A stretch of DNA of 64,000 nucleotides from Caldilineaceae bacterium (GTDB lineage: Bacteria > Chloroflexota > Anaerolineae > Caldilineales > Caldilineaceae), in NCBI GenBank assembly GCA_022823185.1, contig JAJDXQ010000034.1, positions 88,220 to 152,219 of the forward strand, read 5' to 3'. Below, in pieces: positions 9,798 through 17,858 of this stretch. The number at the start of each line of letters is the position of its first letter. The first letter of the stretch is position 1. The notes under the pieces are model-generated. The model saw nothing but the letters and a program-made list of their open reading frames with translations. It was not told the DNA's origin and ran no database searches. The position numbers and the translations under genes are program-made.

Positions 9798-12700
9798 TCA
9801 CGGCTTACAGCCCTCGGGGACAGTCACCTCGCCAAGAGTATCTTTTAGCAGTGTGACAAAGTCTGGATCGTAGTCCTCCACCGTCGGGTAGGTCGCCGCC
9901 AACGCTGGCGGCATGTATTCCCATAGCCAGTACTTGACAATCTCTGCCCAGTATTCCTCCACATTGGTTAACGCGTACTCACCCGGCCACAGACCTTCGG
10001 TGACTGCAGCCTTGTACAGGGCGCGGAGCCGTGTATTAAACTCCTCAGCGCCCGTCAGATCGTCAATTGCGAAGTCGATCAAGTGTGCAAACTCATGAAT
10101 AAATGTACCGCAGTGCGGGTCGTCAATTGGAGCATATGCCGTCGTACCGAATGCAATTCCGTCGGAACCGTCGCGGACATAAATCAGGGCATTTTTGGAG
10201 CCTAAGTGCGCGAGCAAGTCGGAGCGGTTCGCGAGCATGCCGGTAATGACCCCCCGCGATCGAATCATCTGTTCATCAGACACAACGGAAGGGGCAACCA
10301 CGACCACGCCGCCAACGTTCATATATTTCTGGTAGTACATTTCGAATCCAAGCGACTGGGCCGGAGGTGGGAATTGGGTCGAGACAACGGCTACATATAA
10401 GTGTTCAGACCAGCCGCCGCGTCCATCGTCTGCATCTCGGGCGCGAACCTGGTAGTAGTAGTTGCGCCCGTCGGTCAGTACAGTGTGTGTAAAGGTAGTC
10501 GTATCGGTAATGACGCCGCCGACAGGACCCCACAGCCTGCCGAAACTATCCCAGGCTCGCAAGTTGTAGCTGGCAGCGTCGGTCACAGCATCCCAAGTGA
10601 GTATGACCTGGCCGTCTGCAACGGAGGCTGATAAATTCTGGGGCGTACCCGGAGTCGCTGAAAGTTCTTCATCGGTGCAATCAGCCAGATTAAGGGAAGT
10701 GAGATGAGCGGCTACTGCGGTATTGGAACCGGATACGTCCGAGTTGGCCGGCTGGCACAACTGATTACTACTGAGGTCCAGGACTCTCAATTCAGTCAGT
10801 GTGCTTAGGTCGGGAAACGGCCCGCTGAACTGGTTGTGATTGAGATACAATCTTCCCAGTTTGACGAGTAGATTCAAATCGAGGATTGTCCCTGTCAGCT
10901 GATTGTTGCTGAGGTTCAAGATCGTCAACTCAGTGAGAGTGCTGACTTCGGGGAACTGCCCAGTCAACTGGTTGGAGTCCAGATACAGCCACTTCAATCT
11001 GGTGAGGGCGCCAAGGTCTGGGACCTCTCCTTCAAACAGGTTGCTGCTGAGGCGCAGGCTTTCCAGGCCTTTGAGGGCGCTCAAATCCGGAATTCGGCCT
11101 TCAAGCTTGTTATTATTCAGGACCAGGCGTTTCAGGCTTGTCAAGGCGCCCAGGTCCGGAATCTCTCCATCCAGCTGGTTGAGACTGAGATCCAGAGCAT
11201 CCAGTTCAGTGAGTGCGCTCAGACTCGGGATTCCCCCGGTTAGCCGGTTGCCGCTGAGATGCAGCCCCCACAAATTAGAGAGCGTGCTCAGGTCCGGAAT
11301 TCGACCCTCAAGCTGGTTGTTGTTGAGTCTCAAACTCCACAGGTTTGTAAGGCTGCTCAAGTCCGGAATCTCTCCGTCCAGCTGGTTATTTCTGAGGTCC
11401 AGCGTGCCCAGTTCTGTGAGAGCGCTCAAATCAGGGATTTCCCCACTAAATTGGTTGCTACTAAGGATCAAAGTATTCAGGTCGGCAAATGTGCTCAGAT
11501 CCGGGATTCCTCCACTGAATTGGTTGTCACTTAATTGCAGCCACCATAATAGGGTGAGACTACTCAGGTCAGGGAAGGGCCCGGATAAACGATTTCCGTC
11601 GAGGTCCAGGAGTCCCAGGCTTGCGAGGGCGCTGAAGTCAGGGAGCTGCCCGCTCAACTGTTTGGAGCTGAGGTCGAGAGCCGTCAGTTTGGTTAGAGCG
11701 CTCAGATCTGGGATCTGTCCGCTCAACTCGTTGCCATTAAGATCCAGAATTGTCAATTCCGTAAGGCCCCCCAGGTCCGGAATCGTCCCTTTCAGCCCAT
11801 TTTTCTCCAAGATCAACTGTGTGACATAACCTTCCTGATTCGCAAAAACGCCGTGCCAGTTAGCCAATGGCTCTTCGGTTAACCAGTTGCCTTTTTGTGT
11901 CCAGCTGGAACCATCGGTTGCGTTGTATAAGGCGACGAGCGCCGCCCTCTGGCTGTTCGTGACTGTGGTCTCTGAGCTTGTGCAAGTTGACAGGTTAAGG
12001 CTGCTCAGATGATTGGCGACAACACTGATTAGGGTAGTCAGGTCTGTGCCATCCGCAAGGCACAGATCATTGCCTCTGAGGTCCAGGCTGGTCAGACTGG
12101 TTAGCGCGCTCATATCCGGGATCTCCCCGGTCAGATCGTTTGAACTGAGGTTCAGGGTCGTCAAATTGGTGAGCGTGCTCAATTCGGGAATCGAACCATC
12201 CAACAGGTTAAGGCTGAGGTCCAGAGTAGTCAGATCGGTTAGGGAGCTCAGGTCTGGAATCTGACCGTTCAATGGGTTGGTATTCAGATCGAGCACCTTC
12301 AGTTTTTTGAGCCGGCTCAGGTCCGGAATGGACCCGTCCATCATGTTACTCGGAAGGCGCAATTCGGTTACATTGCCGTTGTTGTCCACCGTTACGCCGT
12401 GCCAGGTCGAAACCGGCTCGTCAGTGATCCAGTTGCCGCTGGACGACCAGCCCGCGCCGTCAGTCGCCTGGTACAGCGCGACCAGAGCAGCTCTCTCATA
12501 GTAAGCTGAGCAGGAGGGCAGATCGAGGTTCTGCAGGTGGGTTGCCACGGCCGAAATCAACACAGTCAGATCCGTTCCGTCAGTCAGACATAGGTCATTC
12601 CCTGACAGATCCAGGCTGGCCAGGTTGGTGAGCGCGCTCAAATCCGAGATGGGCCCGGTTAAGCCGTTTGAGTCGAGGTGTAGCGTCGTCAAGTTAGTGA

Positions 12701-13604
12701 GTGTGCCCAGAGCCGGGATCGTCCCGGTCAACTGGTTGTCGCTTAGGTCCAGCGTCGTCAGGTTGGTGAGCGTGTCCAGAGCCGGGATCATCCCGGTCAA
12801 CTGGTTGTCGCTCAGGTCCAGCGTCGTCAAGTTGGTGAGCGTGCCCAAAGCAGGGATAGTCCCAGTCAACTGGTTGGTATTGAGGTCCAGAACTGTCAGT
12901 TTTTCGAGACCGCCCAAGTCCGGAATGGATCCGTTCAATACATCACCGGAAAGGCGAATTTCGGTCACACTTCCATCGGAATCCATTGTGACGCCATACC
13001 AACTCGATAGGGGTTCGTCAGAGACCCAGTTGTCTCTGAACGTCCAGTTGGGTCCGTCAGTGGCCTGATGGAGCGCGACCAGGACTTGTCTCTCGGCGTA
13101 GGCTCCACAAGAGGGCAAATTATGGTCCTGAAGACGGGCAGAAACAGTCGCACTCAATAGAGACAAGTCTGTGGAATCGGGCAGACATAGTTCATTGCCT
13201 GTGAGATCAAGGGTCTCAAGACGGGTCAGTGGGCGCAGGTCCGGGACGGGCCCCGTCAGCTGATTGTCGCTGAGGTCCAGCTTTCTCAGATAAATGAGTT
13301 CGCTCAGGACTTGCAGCCGCCCTGTTAATCGATTGTTGCTAAGGTTTAGCTCTTGAAGGTTGATGAGTTCACTCAGGGCCTGAAGATCCCCGGTCAACTG
13401 GTTATGGTCGAGAATCAGATGGGCCAGGCTGTTGGAAATCTCCATATCCTGGAGCGAACCGGTCAATTGATTGGAACTGAGATTGAGCACAAACAGACCG
13501 GTAAGCGCGCTCAAGTCCGGCACTTGGCCGGTCAACTGGTTGGAATCGAGATCCAGCCTGAAAAGATTCACAAGGGCGCTCAGATCCGGAATCTGCCCAC
13601 TCAA
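9798..13604 (-). CDS. C-terminal part of giant LRR surface protein with FN3 and HExxH peptidase domain
   Basis: This 1268-codon frame begins at a TTG in the middle of a leucine-rich repeat and is almost certainly the continuation of the frame ending at 13601. It contains three further cassettes, each starting with an LRRNT-like block of the form ALVALYxATDGxxW...GNW (near 13100, 12500 and 11950) and followed by a run of 23-residue LRRs of the type LTxLDLSxNQLTGxIPDLSAL. An FN3-like domain spans about residues 983-1075. The C-terminus carries HEFAHLID (codons near 10074-10097), a zinc HExxH motif, with a downstream NVEEYWAE that could supply the third ligand, as in anthrax-lethal-factor-like peptidases. 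The LRR arrays resemble protein-interaction surfaces, so a cell-surface adhesin or protease is likely. Substrate and activity are unknown. Confidence 0.85.
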   Translation of the reverse strand: MSGQIPDLSALVNLFRLDLDSNQLTGQVPDLSALTGLFVLNLSSNQLTGSLQDMEISNSLAHLILDHNQLTGDLQALSELINLQELNLSNNRLTGRLQVLSELIYLRKLDLSDNQLTGPVPDLRPLTRLETLDLTGNELCLPDSTDLSLLSATVSARLQDHNLPSCGAYAERQVLVALHQATDGPNWTFRDNWVSDEPLSSWYGVTMDSDGSVTEIRLSGDVLNGSIPDLGGLEKLTVLDLNTNQLTGTIPALGTLTNLTTLDLSDNQLTGMIPALDTLTNLTTLDLSDNQLTGTIPALGTLTNLTTLHLDSNGLTGPISDLSALTNLASLDLSGNDLCLTDGTDLTVLISAVATHLQNLDLPSCSAYYERAALVALYQATDGAGWSSSGNWITDEPVSTWHGVTVDNNGNVTELRLPSNMMDGSIPDLSRLKKLKVLDLNTNPLNGQIPDLSSLTDLTTLDLSLNLLDGSIPELSTLTNLTTLNLSSNDLTGEIPDMSALTSLTSLDLRGNDLCLADGTDLTTLISVVANHLSSLNLSTCTSSETTVTNSQRAALVALYNATDGSSWTQKGNWLTEEPLANWHGVFANQEGYVTQLILEKNGLKGTIPDLGGLTELTILDLNGNELSGQIPDLSALTKLTALDLSSKQLSGQLPDFSALASLGLLDLDGNRLSGPFPDLSSLTLLWWLQLSDNQFSGGIPDLSTFADLNTLILSSNQFSGEIPDLSALTELGTLDLRNNQLDGEIPDLSSLTNLWSLRLNNNQLEGRIPDLSTLSNLWGLHLSGNRLTGGIPSLSALTELDALDLSLNQLDGEIPDLGALTSLKRLVLNNNKLEGRIPDLSALKGLESLRLSSNLFEGEVPDLGALTRLKWLYLDSNQLTGQFPEVSTLTELTILNLSNNQLTGTILDLNLLVKLGRLYLNHNQFSGPFPDLSTLTELRVLDLSSNQLCQPANSDVSGSNTAVAAHLTSLNLADCTDEELSATPGTPQNLSASVADGQVILTWDAVTDAASYNLRAWDSFGRLWGPVGGVITDTTTFTHTVLTDGRNYYYQVRARDADDGRGGWSEHLYVAVVSTQFPPPAQSLGFEMYYQKYMNVGGVVVVAPSVVSDEQMIRSRGVITGMLANRSDLLAHLGSKNALIYVRDGSDGIAFGTTAYAPIDDPHCGTFIHEFAHLIDFAIDDLTGAEEFNTRLRALYKAAVTEGLWPGEYALTNVEEYWAEIVKYWLWEYMPPALAATYPTVEDYDPDFVTLLKDTLGEVTVPEGCKP
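12721..12858 (-). repeat. Near-identical tandem pair of 69-bp LRR units
   Basis: Two consecutive 69-bp units (12721-12789 and 12790-12858) match at roughly nine bases in ten, much closer than other repeats in the gene. Each encodes one 23-residue LRR of the type IPALGTLTNLTTLDLSDNQL. More diverged copies flank them on both sides. The pattern points to recent in-frame duplication or gene conversion within the LRR array. Confidence 0.8.
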
Positions 13605-16600
13605 CTGGTTGGAGCCGACGGCAGATGCGAGAGACTGACTGGTGTGCCCAATTCTGAAATCGATCCGGTTAACCCATTTGAGTCGAGGTCCAGCCTGGTT
13701 AATTTGGTAAGGGCGCTCAGGTCCGGTAACGTCTCCGTCAGCTGGTTTCCTCCTAGTTCCAATGAAACCAATTCGACCAATGCCTTCAGTTCCGGAATCG
13801 AACCGCTCAACAAGTTATTATTGAGTTTCAGACTCGTGAGTTCGGTCAGCGCCCCCAACTCCGGTATCGACCCATTCAACTGGTTGCTATTGAGATTCAA
13901 GTTCGTCAGATTTGTGAGGGCGCCCAGGACAGGAATCGAGCCGGTCAGGTCGTTATGATTCAGTCTCAGGCTCGTCAGTTCCGTCAGCGCGCTGAGTGCT
14001 GGGATGTCGCCGCTCAACTGATTGTCTGAGAGGTCCAGAATCTTCAGTTTGGTCAGAACACTGAGGTCCGAAATCTTGCCGTCCAACCCGTTGTCTGGTA
14101 ACTGCAGTCCAATCACAAATCCATCATCGTCAGTGGAAACGCCGTGCCAGAGAACGATCGGTTTGTCGGTCAACCAATTGGTGTTATTTGTCCAGTTCGC
14201 GCCATCTGACGCCTGGTATAACGCGATCAGCGCGGCCCTCTCCGCAGGCATGGTCGGTGCGACAGGGAGATTTCCGGCGCCACAGTAAAAGAGTCCTATG
14301 CTCTTCAGATGAAGAGCCACACTTTCGTTCAAGGCCGATAGAGCTGTGCCAACTGGCAAACACAAGTCATTGCCCGAGATGAAAATTCTTTCCAGATCTG
14401 TAAGAAGGCTCAAATCGGGGACTGCTCCGCTAAGCTGGTTGTCGGCGAGGGCAAGAGTCCTGAGTCTCCTCAGTTGGCTTAACTCGGGAATCGTCCCGCT
14501 CAACTGGTTGCCCGCAAAATTGAGGACTCGCAGGCTTGTGAGCGCGCTCAAGTCCGGGAATTCTCCACTCAACTGGTTGGAACTGAGAGAAAGGGACAGC
14601 AGACTGGTGAGCGCGCTCAAGTCGGGTATCTCCCCGCTCAACTGGTTTCCGGAAATGTAGAGATGACGGAGAATTGGGAAAGGGCCCAGATTTTGTATCG
14701 GACCGCTCAACTGATTGTCACTGAGGTTAAGGTTTACCAACTTCGAGAGCGTGCTCAGGTCGGGAAATGAACCACTCAGATTGTTTTCGTTGAGATTCAG
14801 GACCGTCAGGCTGGTTAGCCCACTCAGATCCGGGATTTGCCCGCTCAACTGGTTGTCGCTGAGATCCAGGTTTGCCAACTTGGTGAGTGCATCCAGGTCC
14901 GGGATCTGCCCGCTCAACTGATTATTGTGGAGCGTTAGGACTGACAGGTCCGTGAGCGCGCTCAAATCCGGAATAGCCCCGGTCAGCTCGTTGTTGTTGA
15001 GTTCCAGGGCTGTCAGGTTTGTGAGCGCGCTCAAATCAGAAATCGACCCACTCAGGCCATTTACAGTGAGGGACAAACGAACCACGCTGCCGTTCGAATC
15101 CGTAAACACACCATGCCAGGTCGAAAGCGGCTCGCTGGAAAGCCAATTGTCCTTTTGTCTCCAGTTGTCGCCGTCAGTTGCATTGTAGAGCGCGACCAGT
15201 GCGGACCTCTCATCAGCGGCTGGTGTGGTCGGGTCGACTTCTGGTGGAACGGTGGCGAAAGTATTCTCGTAGTCTGACCACGGACTCTGTACGCCGTGTT
15301 CGTTGGATGCAAGCACTGCGTAGTAGTACGTCCTGCCAGGCGTGAGCCCGCTGTGAGTGTACAACACGCCAAAAAAAAGCCCGCTGTCGAGGCGTTGCCA
15401 ACCCACAGTGCTGTCCCACCATGTCCAGAGTTGGTACCTGACGGCGCCTGCCACCGCCTCCCAGCTGACCGTTATCTGATTGGCGCCGGTCTCCAGTCTC
15501 ACGGTTGGCGCGATCAATGCAGATAAAGTCGCCGTCGGCGTGGCTGTCGGCGTAGGCGTAGAAGTCGGCGTAGGCGTGGTCGCGTTCGGGTCAATCGTGG
15601 CTGTCGGCGTAGGTGAAGGAGACGGCGTTGTCGTCGGAAAAGTCGTCTCCGTTGGCGTTGTGGAGGCTGTCGCGGTGGACGCGTTCGGGTCTAACGTGGC
15701 TGTCGGCGTTGGCGTCTCTGTAGGCGGCGCGTTCGGGTCAATCGTGGCTGTCGGCGTAGGGGTAGTAGTCGGCGTAGGGGTAGTAGTCGGCGTAGGTGTT
15801 GCAGTCGGCGTAGGCGTGGTCGCGTTCGGGTCAATCGTGGCTGTCGGCGTTGGCGTCACTGTGGGCGGCGCGTTCGGGTCAATTGTGGCTGTCGGCGTCT
15901 GTGTAGCCATCTCGGGTACAATTGCCGATGGAAAGGCTGACCACTGACCGGGTTGGCCGTTGGATTCAAGTGCGCGGATTCCGTAGAAGTACTGCCTCCC
16001 GGGCGTGAGCCCGCTGTGCGTGTACGATGTGCCTGTCAAGTTCCCGTTGTCAAGGCGCTGCCAACCGACGGTGCTGTTCCACCAGGTCCAGAGTTCGTAC
16101 CTGACTGCCCCCGCCACCATCTCCCAGCTGACCGTCACTTGACCGGCGGCGGTTTCCAACTCCAGAGTTGGAGCGTTCAGCAAGGACCCGGTCGATGTCC
16201 TCGCTGAAGGGACATTCGACCAGTCGCTCTCTAAGCCGTTTGCGCTTATAGCGCGGATGGCGTAGTGGTAAAGACGGCCCGGCGTAAGACCGTCATGCGT
16301 GTACGTTGTCCCTCTCAAGTTGCCATCTATGAACTGCCATCCGGTATCGTAATCCCACCAAGTATATAACTCATATCTTTCTGCGCCTGTGACTTCCGTC
16401 CAAGTAAGTGTGATCGTATTCGTGGCCACGGTGGTCACAGAAAGTATCGGCACAAGAAGGTTGCCGGTCACGGTAGGTGTTGGCGTCGGGGTCGGAGTGT
16501 GCCTGGCAATGGGCGTTTCTTGTGCCAGCGCAGACCAGGGGCTCACCTTCCCATCGGCGGCAATTGAGCGAACCAGAAAATACAAAGTCGTGTCACTGCT

Positions 16601-16939
16601 GTACCCATGAAAACCGTAGCCGGTAGTTGTAATCGGACTTTGGTAAGTAATCTGCCAATCTCCTGTAGCCCCTCTTCGAAACCAAACATCGTACTCGGCA
16701 GCGCCCGGCACTGGCTCCCAATCAAGGTTTATCCAGCCGGGGCCCTTGGAAGTGGATAGCACTGGCGCGGCCGGGCCGCCCGGATCTCCGCCAGCACCGG
16801 GAACGGGTGTCTCTGTCCCCATCTGAGCATACAACCCACTGGCGAAGTGGAACGAGAGAATAAACAGGGCTGCTAGCAGAGTGGCCAATAAGATGAGATG
16901 CAGAGGTTTCAGGGGTACCATATACGTTCGATTCATCAC
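13601..16939 (-). CDS. N-terminal part of giant LRR surface protein: signal anchor, FN3 domains, Thr/Pro linker, LRR cassettes
   Basis: The 1112-codon frame starts at GTG 16939 (ATG 16936 also possible), behind a GGAAGG ribosome-binding site. A hydrophobic signal or anchor covers about residues 14-38. FN3-like domains lie at roughly 52-140, 160-250 and 255-345. A Thr/Pro/Asp-rich linker spans about 345-470, and another FN3 domain covers about 475-570. LRR cassettes begin near residue 575 (ADERSALVALYNATDG) and 897 (AERAALIALYQASDG). The last repeat reads SISELGTPVSLSHL and then runs out of frame to a stop at 13601, while the next frame resumes as SNQLSGQIPDL. Restoring one base would give a single protein of about 2380 residues. 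Sequence error and true phase variation or decay cannot be told apart here. Confidence 0.87.
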   Translation of the reverse strand: MMNRTYMVPLKPLHLILLATLLAALFILSFHFASGLYAQMGTETPVPGAGGDPGGPAAPVLSTSKGPGWINLDWEPVPGAAEYDVWFRRGATGDWQITYQSPITTTGYGFHGYSSDTTLYFLVRSIAADGKVSPWSALAQETPIARHTPTPTPTPTVTGNLLVPILSVTTVATNTITLTWTEVTGAERYELYTWWDYDTGWQFIDGNLRGTTYTHDGLTPGRLYHYAIRAISANGLESDWSNVPSARTSTGSLLNAPTLELETAAGQVTVSWEMVAGAVRYELWTWWNSTVGWQRLDNGNLTGTSYTHSGLTPGRQYFYGIRALESNGQPGQWSAFPSAIVPEMATQTPTATIDPNAPPTVTPTPTATIDPNATTPTPTATPTPTTTPTPTTTPTPTATIDPNAPPTETPTPTATLDPNASTATASTTPTETTFPTTTPSPSPTPTATIDPNATTPTPTSTPTPTATPTATLSALIAPTVRLETGANQITVSWEAVAGAVRYQLWTWWDSTVGWQRLDSGLFFGVLYTHSGLTPGRTYYYAVLASNEHGVQSPWSDYENTFATVPPEVDPTTPAADERSALVALYNATDGDNWRQKDNWLSSEPLSTWHGVFTDSNGSVVRLSLTVNGLSGSISDLSALTNLTALELNNNELTGAIPDLSALTDLSVLTLHNNQLSGQIPDLDALTKLANLDLSDNQLSGQIPDLSGLTSLTVLNLNENNLSGSFPDLSTLSKLVNLNLSDNQLSGPIQNLGPFPILRHLYISGNQLSGEIPDLSALTSLLSLSLSSNQLSGEFPDLSALTSLRVLNFAGNQLSGTIPELSQLRRLRTLALADNQLSGAVPDLSLLTDLERIFISGNDLCLPVGTALSALNESVALHLKSIGLFYCGAGNLPVAPTMPAERAALIALYQASDGANWTNNTNWLTDKPIVLWHGVSTDDDGFVIGLQLPDNGLDGKISDLSVLTKLKILDLSDNQLSGDIPALSALTELTSLRLNHNDLTGSIPVLGALTNLTNLNLNSNQLNGSIPELGALTELTSLKLNNNLLSGSIPELKALVELVSLELGGNQLTETLPDLSALTKLTRLDLDSNGLTGSISELGTPVSLSHLPSAPTS
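15520..15910 (-). repeat. Low-complexity Thr/Pro-coding repeat (linker)
   Basis: A degenerate short-period repeat built on GTCGGCGTAGG-like units, with several copies of a longer block containing GCGTTCGGGTCAAT, encodes (TPTPTPTATIDPNAP)-like peptides in the minus frame. It separates the N-terminal FN3 domains from the later FN3 and LRR region. Such Thr/Pro linkers usually span the cell wall or are glycosylated. Tandem structure at DNA level makes copy-number change likely. Confidence 0.8.
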
Positions 16940-17000
16940 AAAGGTTCCTTCCAGAACAAAGGGTACAGGTCTCCTATTCCAGGCAGCCGGTGGTAATTTT

Positions 17001-17030
17001 ATGTTAAGTCCTTATTTTTTCCTATTTCAA
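17001..17030 (-). promoter_or_regulatory. Candidate promoter of the LRR surface-protein gene
   Basis: On the minus strand TTGAAA (17030-17025) and TAACAT (17006-17001) are separated by 18 bases, inside an AT-rich patch that stands out from the GC-rich surroundings. The start codon lies about 60 bases downstream. Confidence 0.4.
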
Positions 17031-17790
17031 TATTTTAGACAGTAAGAACTACACTGAAGACTTGTCTTGTCTTCCTGAGGTCCCGAGACGCGAGCGATTC
17101 CCGGGGCCCCCGGAGACTGGCCTGTCACGAATATGTTCTTGATGAGTGAGGACGAACCGTCTGGAAGGTGCAGGGACTGAGAGTGGATCTGATCTACTGG
17201 GTTGCCCACATGGTCCCATCACAGCCCGTCTGAATGCCGGTCAAACCAGACCGGGGTGCCCCAGTCAACGGTCAGGCTGCAGCACAACTCTCTTCCCATG
17301 AGGACATAGGGGAGAAACTGAAGTGTGAATGCGGCGGTGTTTTGTGGCCATTTTTCTGTCAGACGGACCAACAGAGGCAGCCCTAAGAGTCGGCGCGTCA
17401 ATGTCTTGGCAGAGCGGCTTCTCGGCTATTGATAGACTGTGGCTGCCGGCTTACCAATTGATTCCACGTCTCTCTGTTGCCATTGGAGGTTAGAATCGCC
17501 GACTGTCGCCTTTACCTGCCGCCAAATACGGGTCTGGGTTATTGATCGGCTTTGGACCAGAATAGGGACAAACGGTCAGGTAGAAACAAGCGACAGTGCA
17601 GTAGTTCCTAAATATTGTAAATGCCAAGGAGGCGATAGCCATGGACTATACAGTGTCAGATTCGTCCCGGCGCCGGATTGAAAATGCCTGTTAGACCTAT
17701 TTTTGCATGTGCAGAGAATCCCTCGAACTCGGTATCGACTGCTCGCCTTCCCACAACGCCACCAATTGCCACAAAGAAAATGTACAAACC

Positions 17791-17825
17791 CAAAAAAAAG
17801 TGCCAACCGATTGCCCGGTTGGCAC
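17791..17825 (-). terminator. Intrinsic terminator after the G5/3D gene
   Basis: A perfect nine-base stem (GTGCCAACC at 17800-17808 with GGTTGGCAC at 17817-17825) closes an eight-base loop. On the minus strand it is followed by eight T (17799-17792). It lies 34 bases beyond the stop codon at 17859, the textbook position for Rho-independent termination. Confidence 0.93.
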
Positions 17826-17858
17826 GTTTCACACACGTCCCCGCTCTCCTGCACTCTT

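Larger units (their letters stand above)
16940..17858. other. Intergenic region between LRR gene and G5/3D gene
   Basis: This 919-base non-coding stretch lies upstream of the LRR gene. It contains the candidate promoter at 17001-17030 and the terminator at 17791-17825, both on the minus strand. Between them (about 17031-17790) only short frames without family resemblance were seen. No tRNA or recognisable riboswitch was found. Confidence 0.6.

Noticed and set aside
10903..11829. 308-residue plus-strand open frame opposite the LRR gene
   Set aside because: It is the antisense reading of the repeated LRR DNA (Leu- and Arg-rich strings), with no family resemblance and no ribosome-binding site.
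12640..12930. Regularly spaced repeats considered as a CRISPR array
   Set aside because: The repeats are contiguous 69-bp coding LRR units with no unique spacers between them.
15480..15947. 155-residue plus-strand VGVGVG-type frame, elastin-like
   Set aside because: It is the reverse reading of the Thr/Pro linker repeat; strand and context support the linker.
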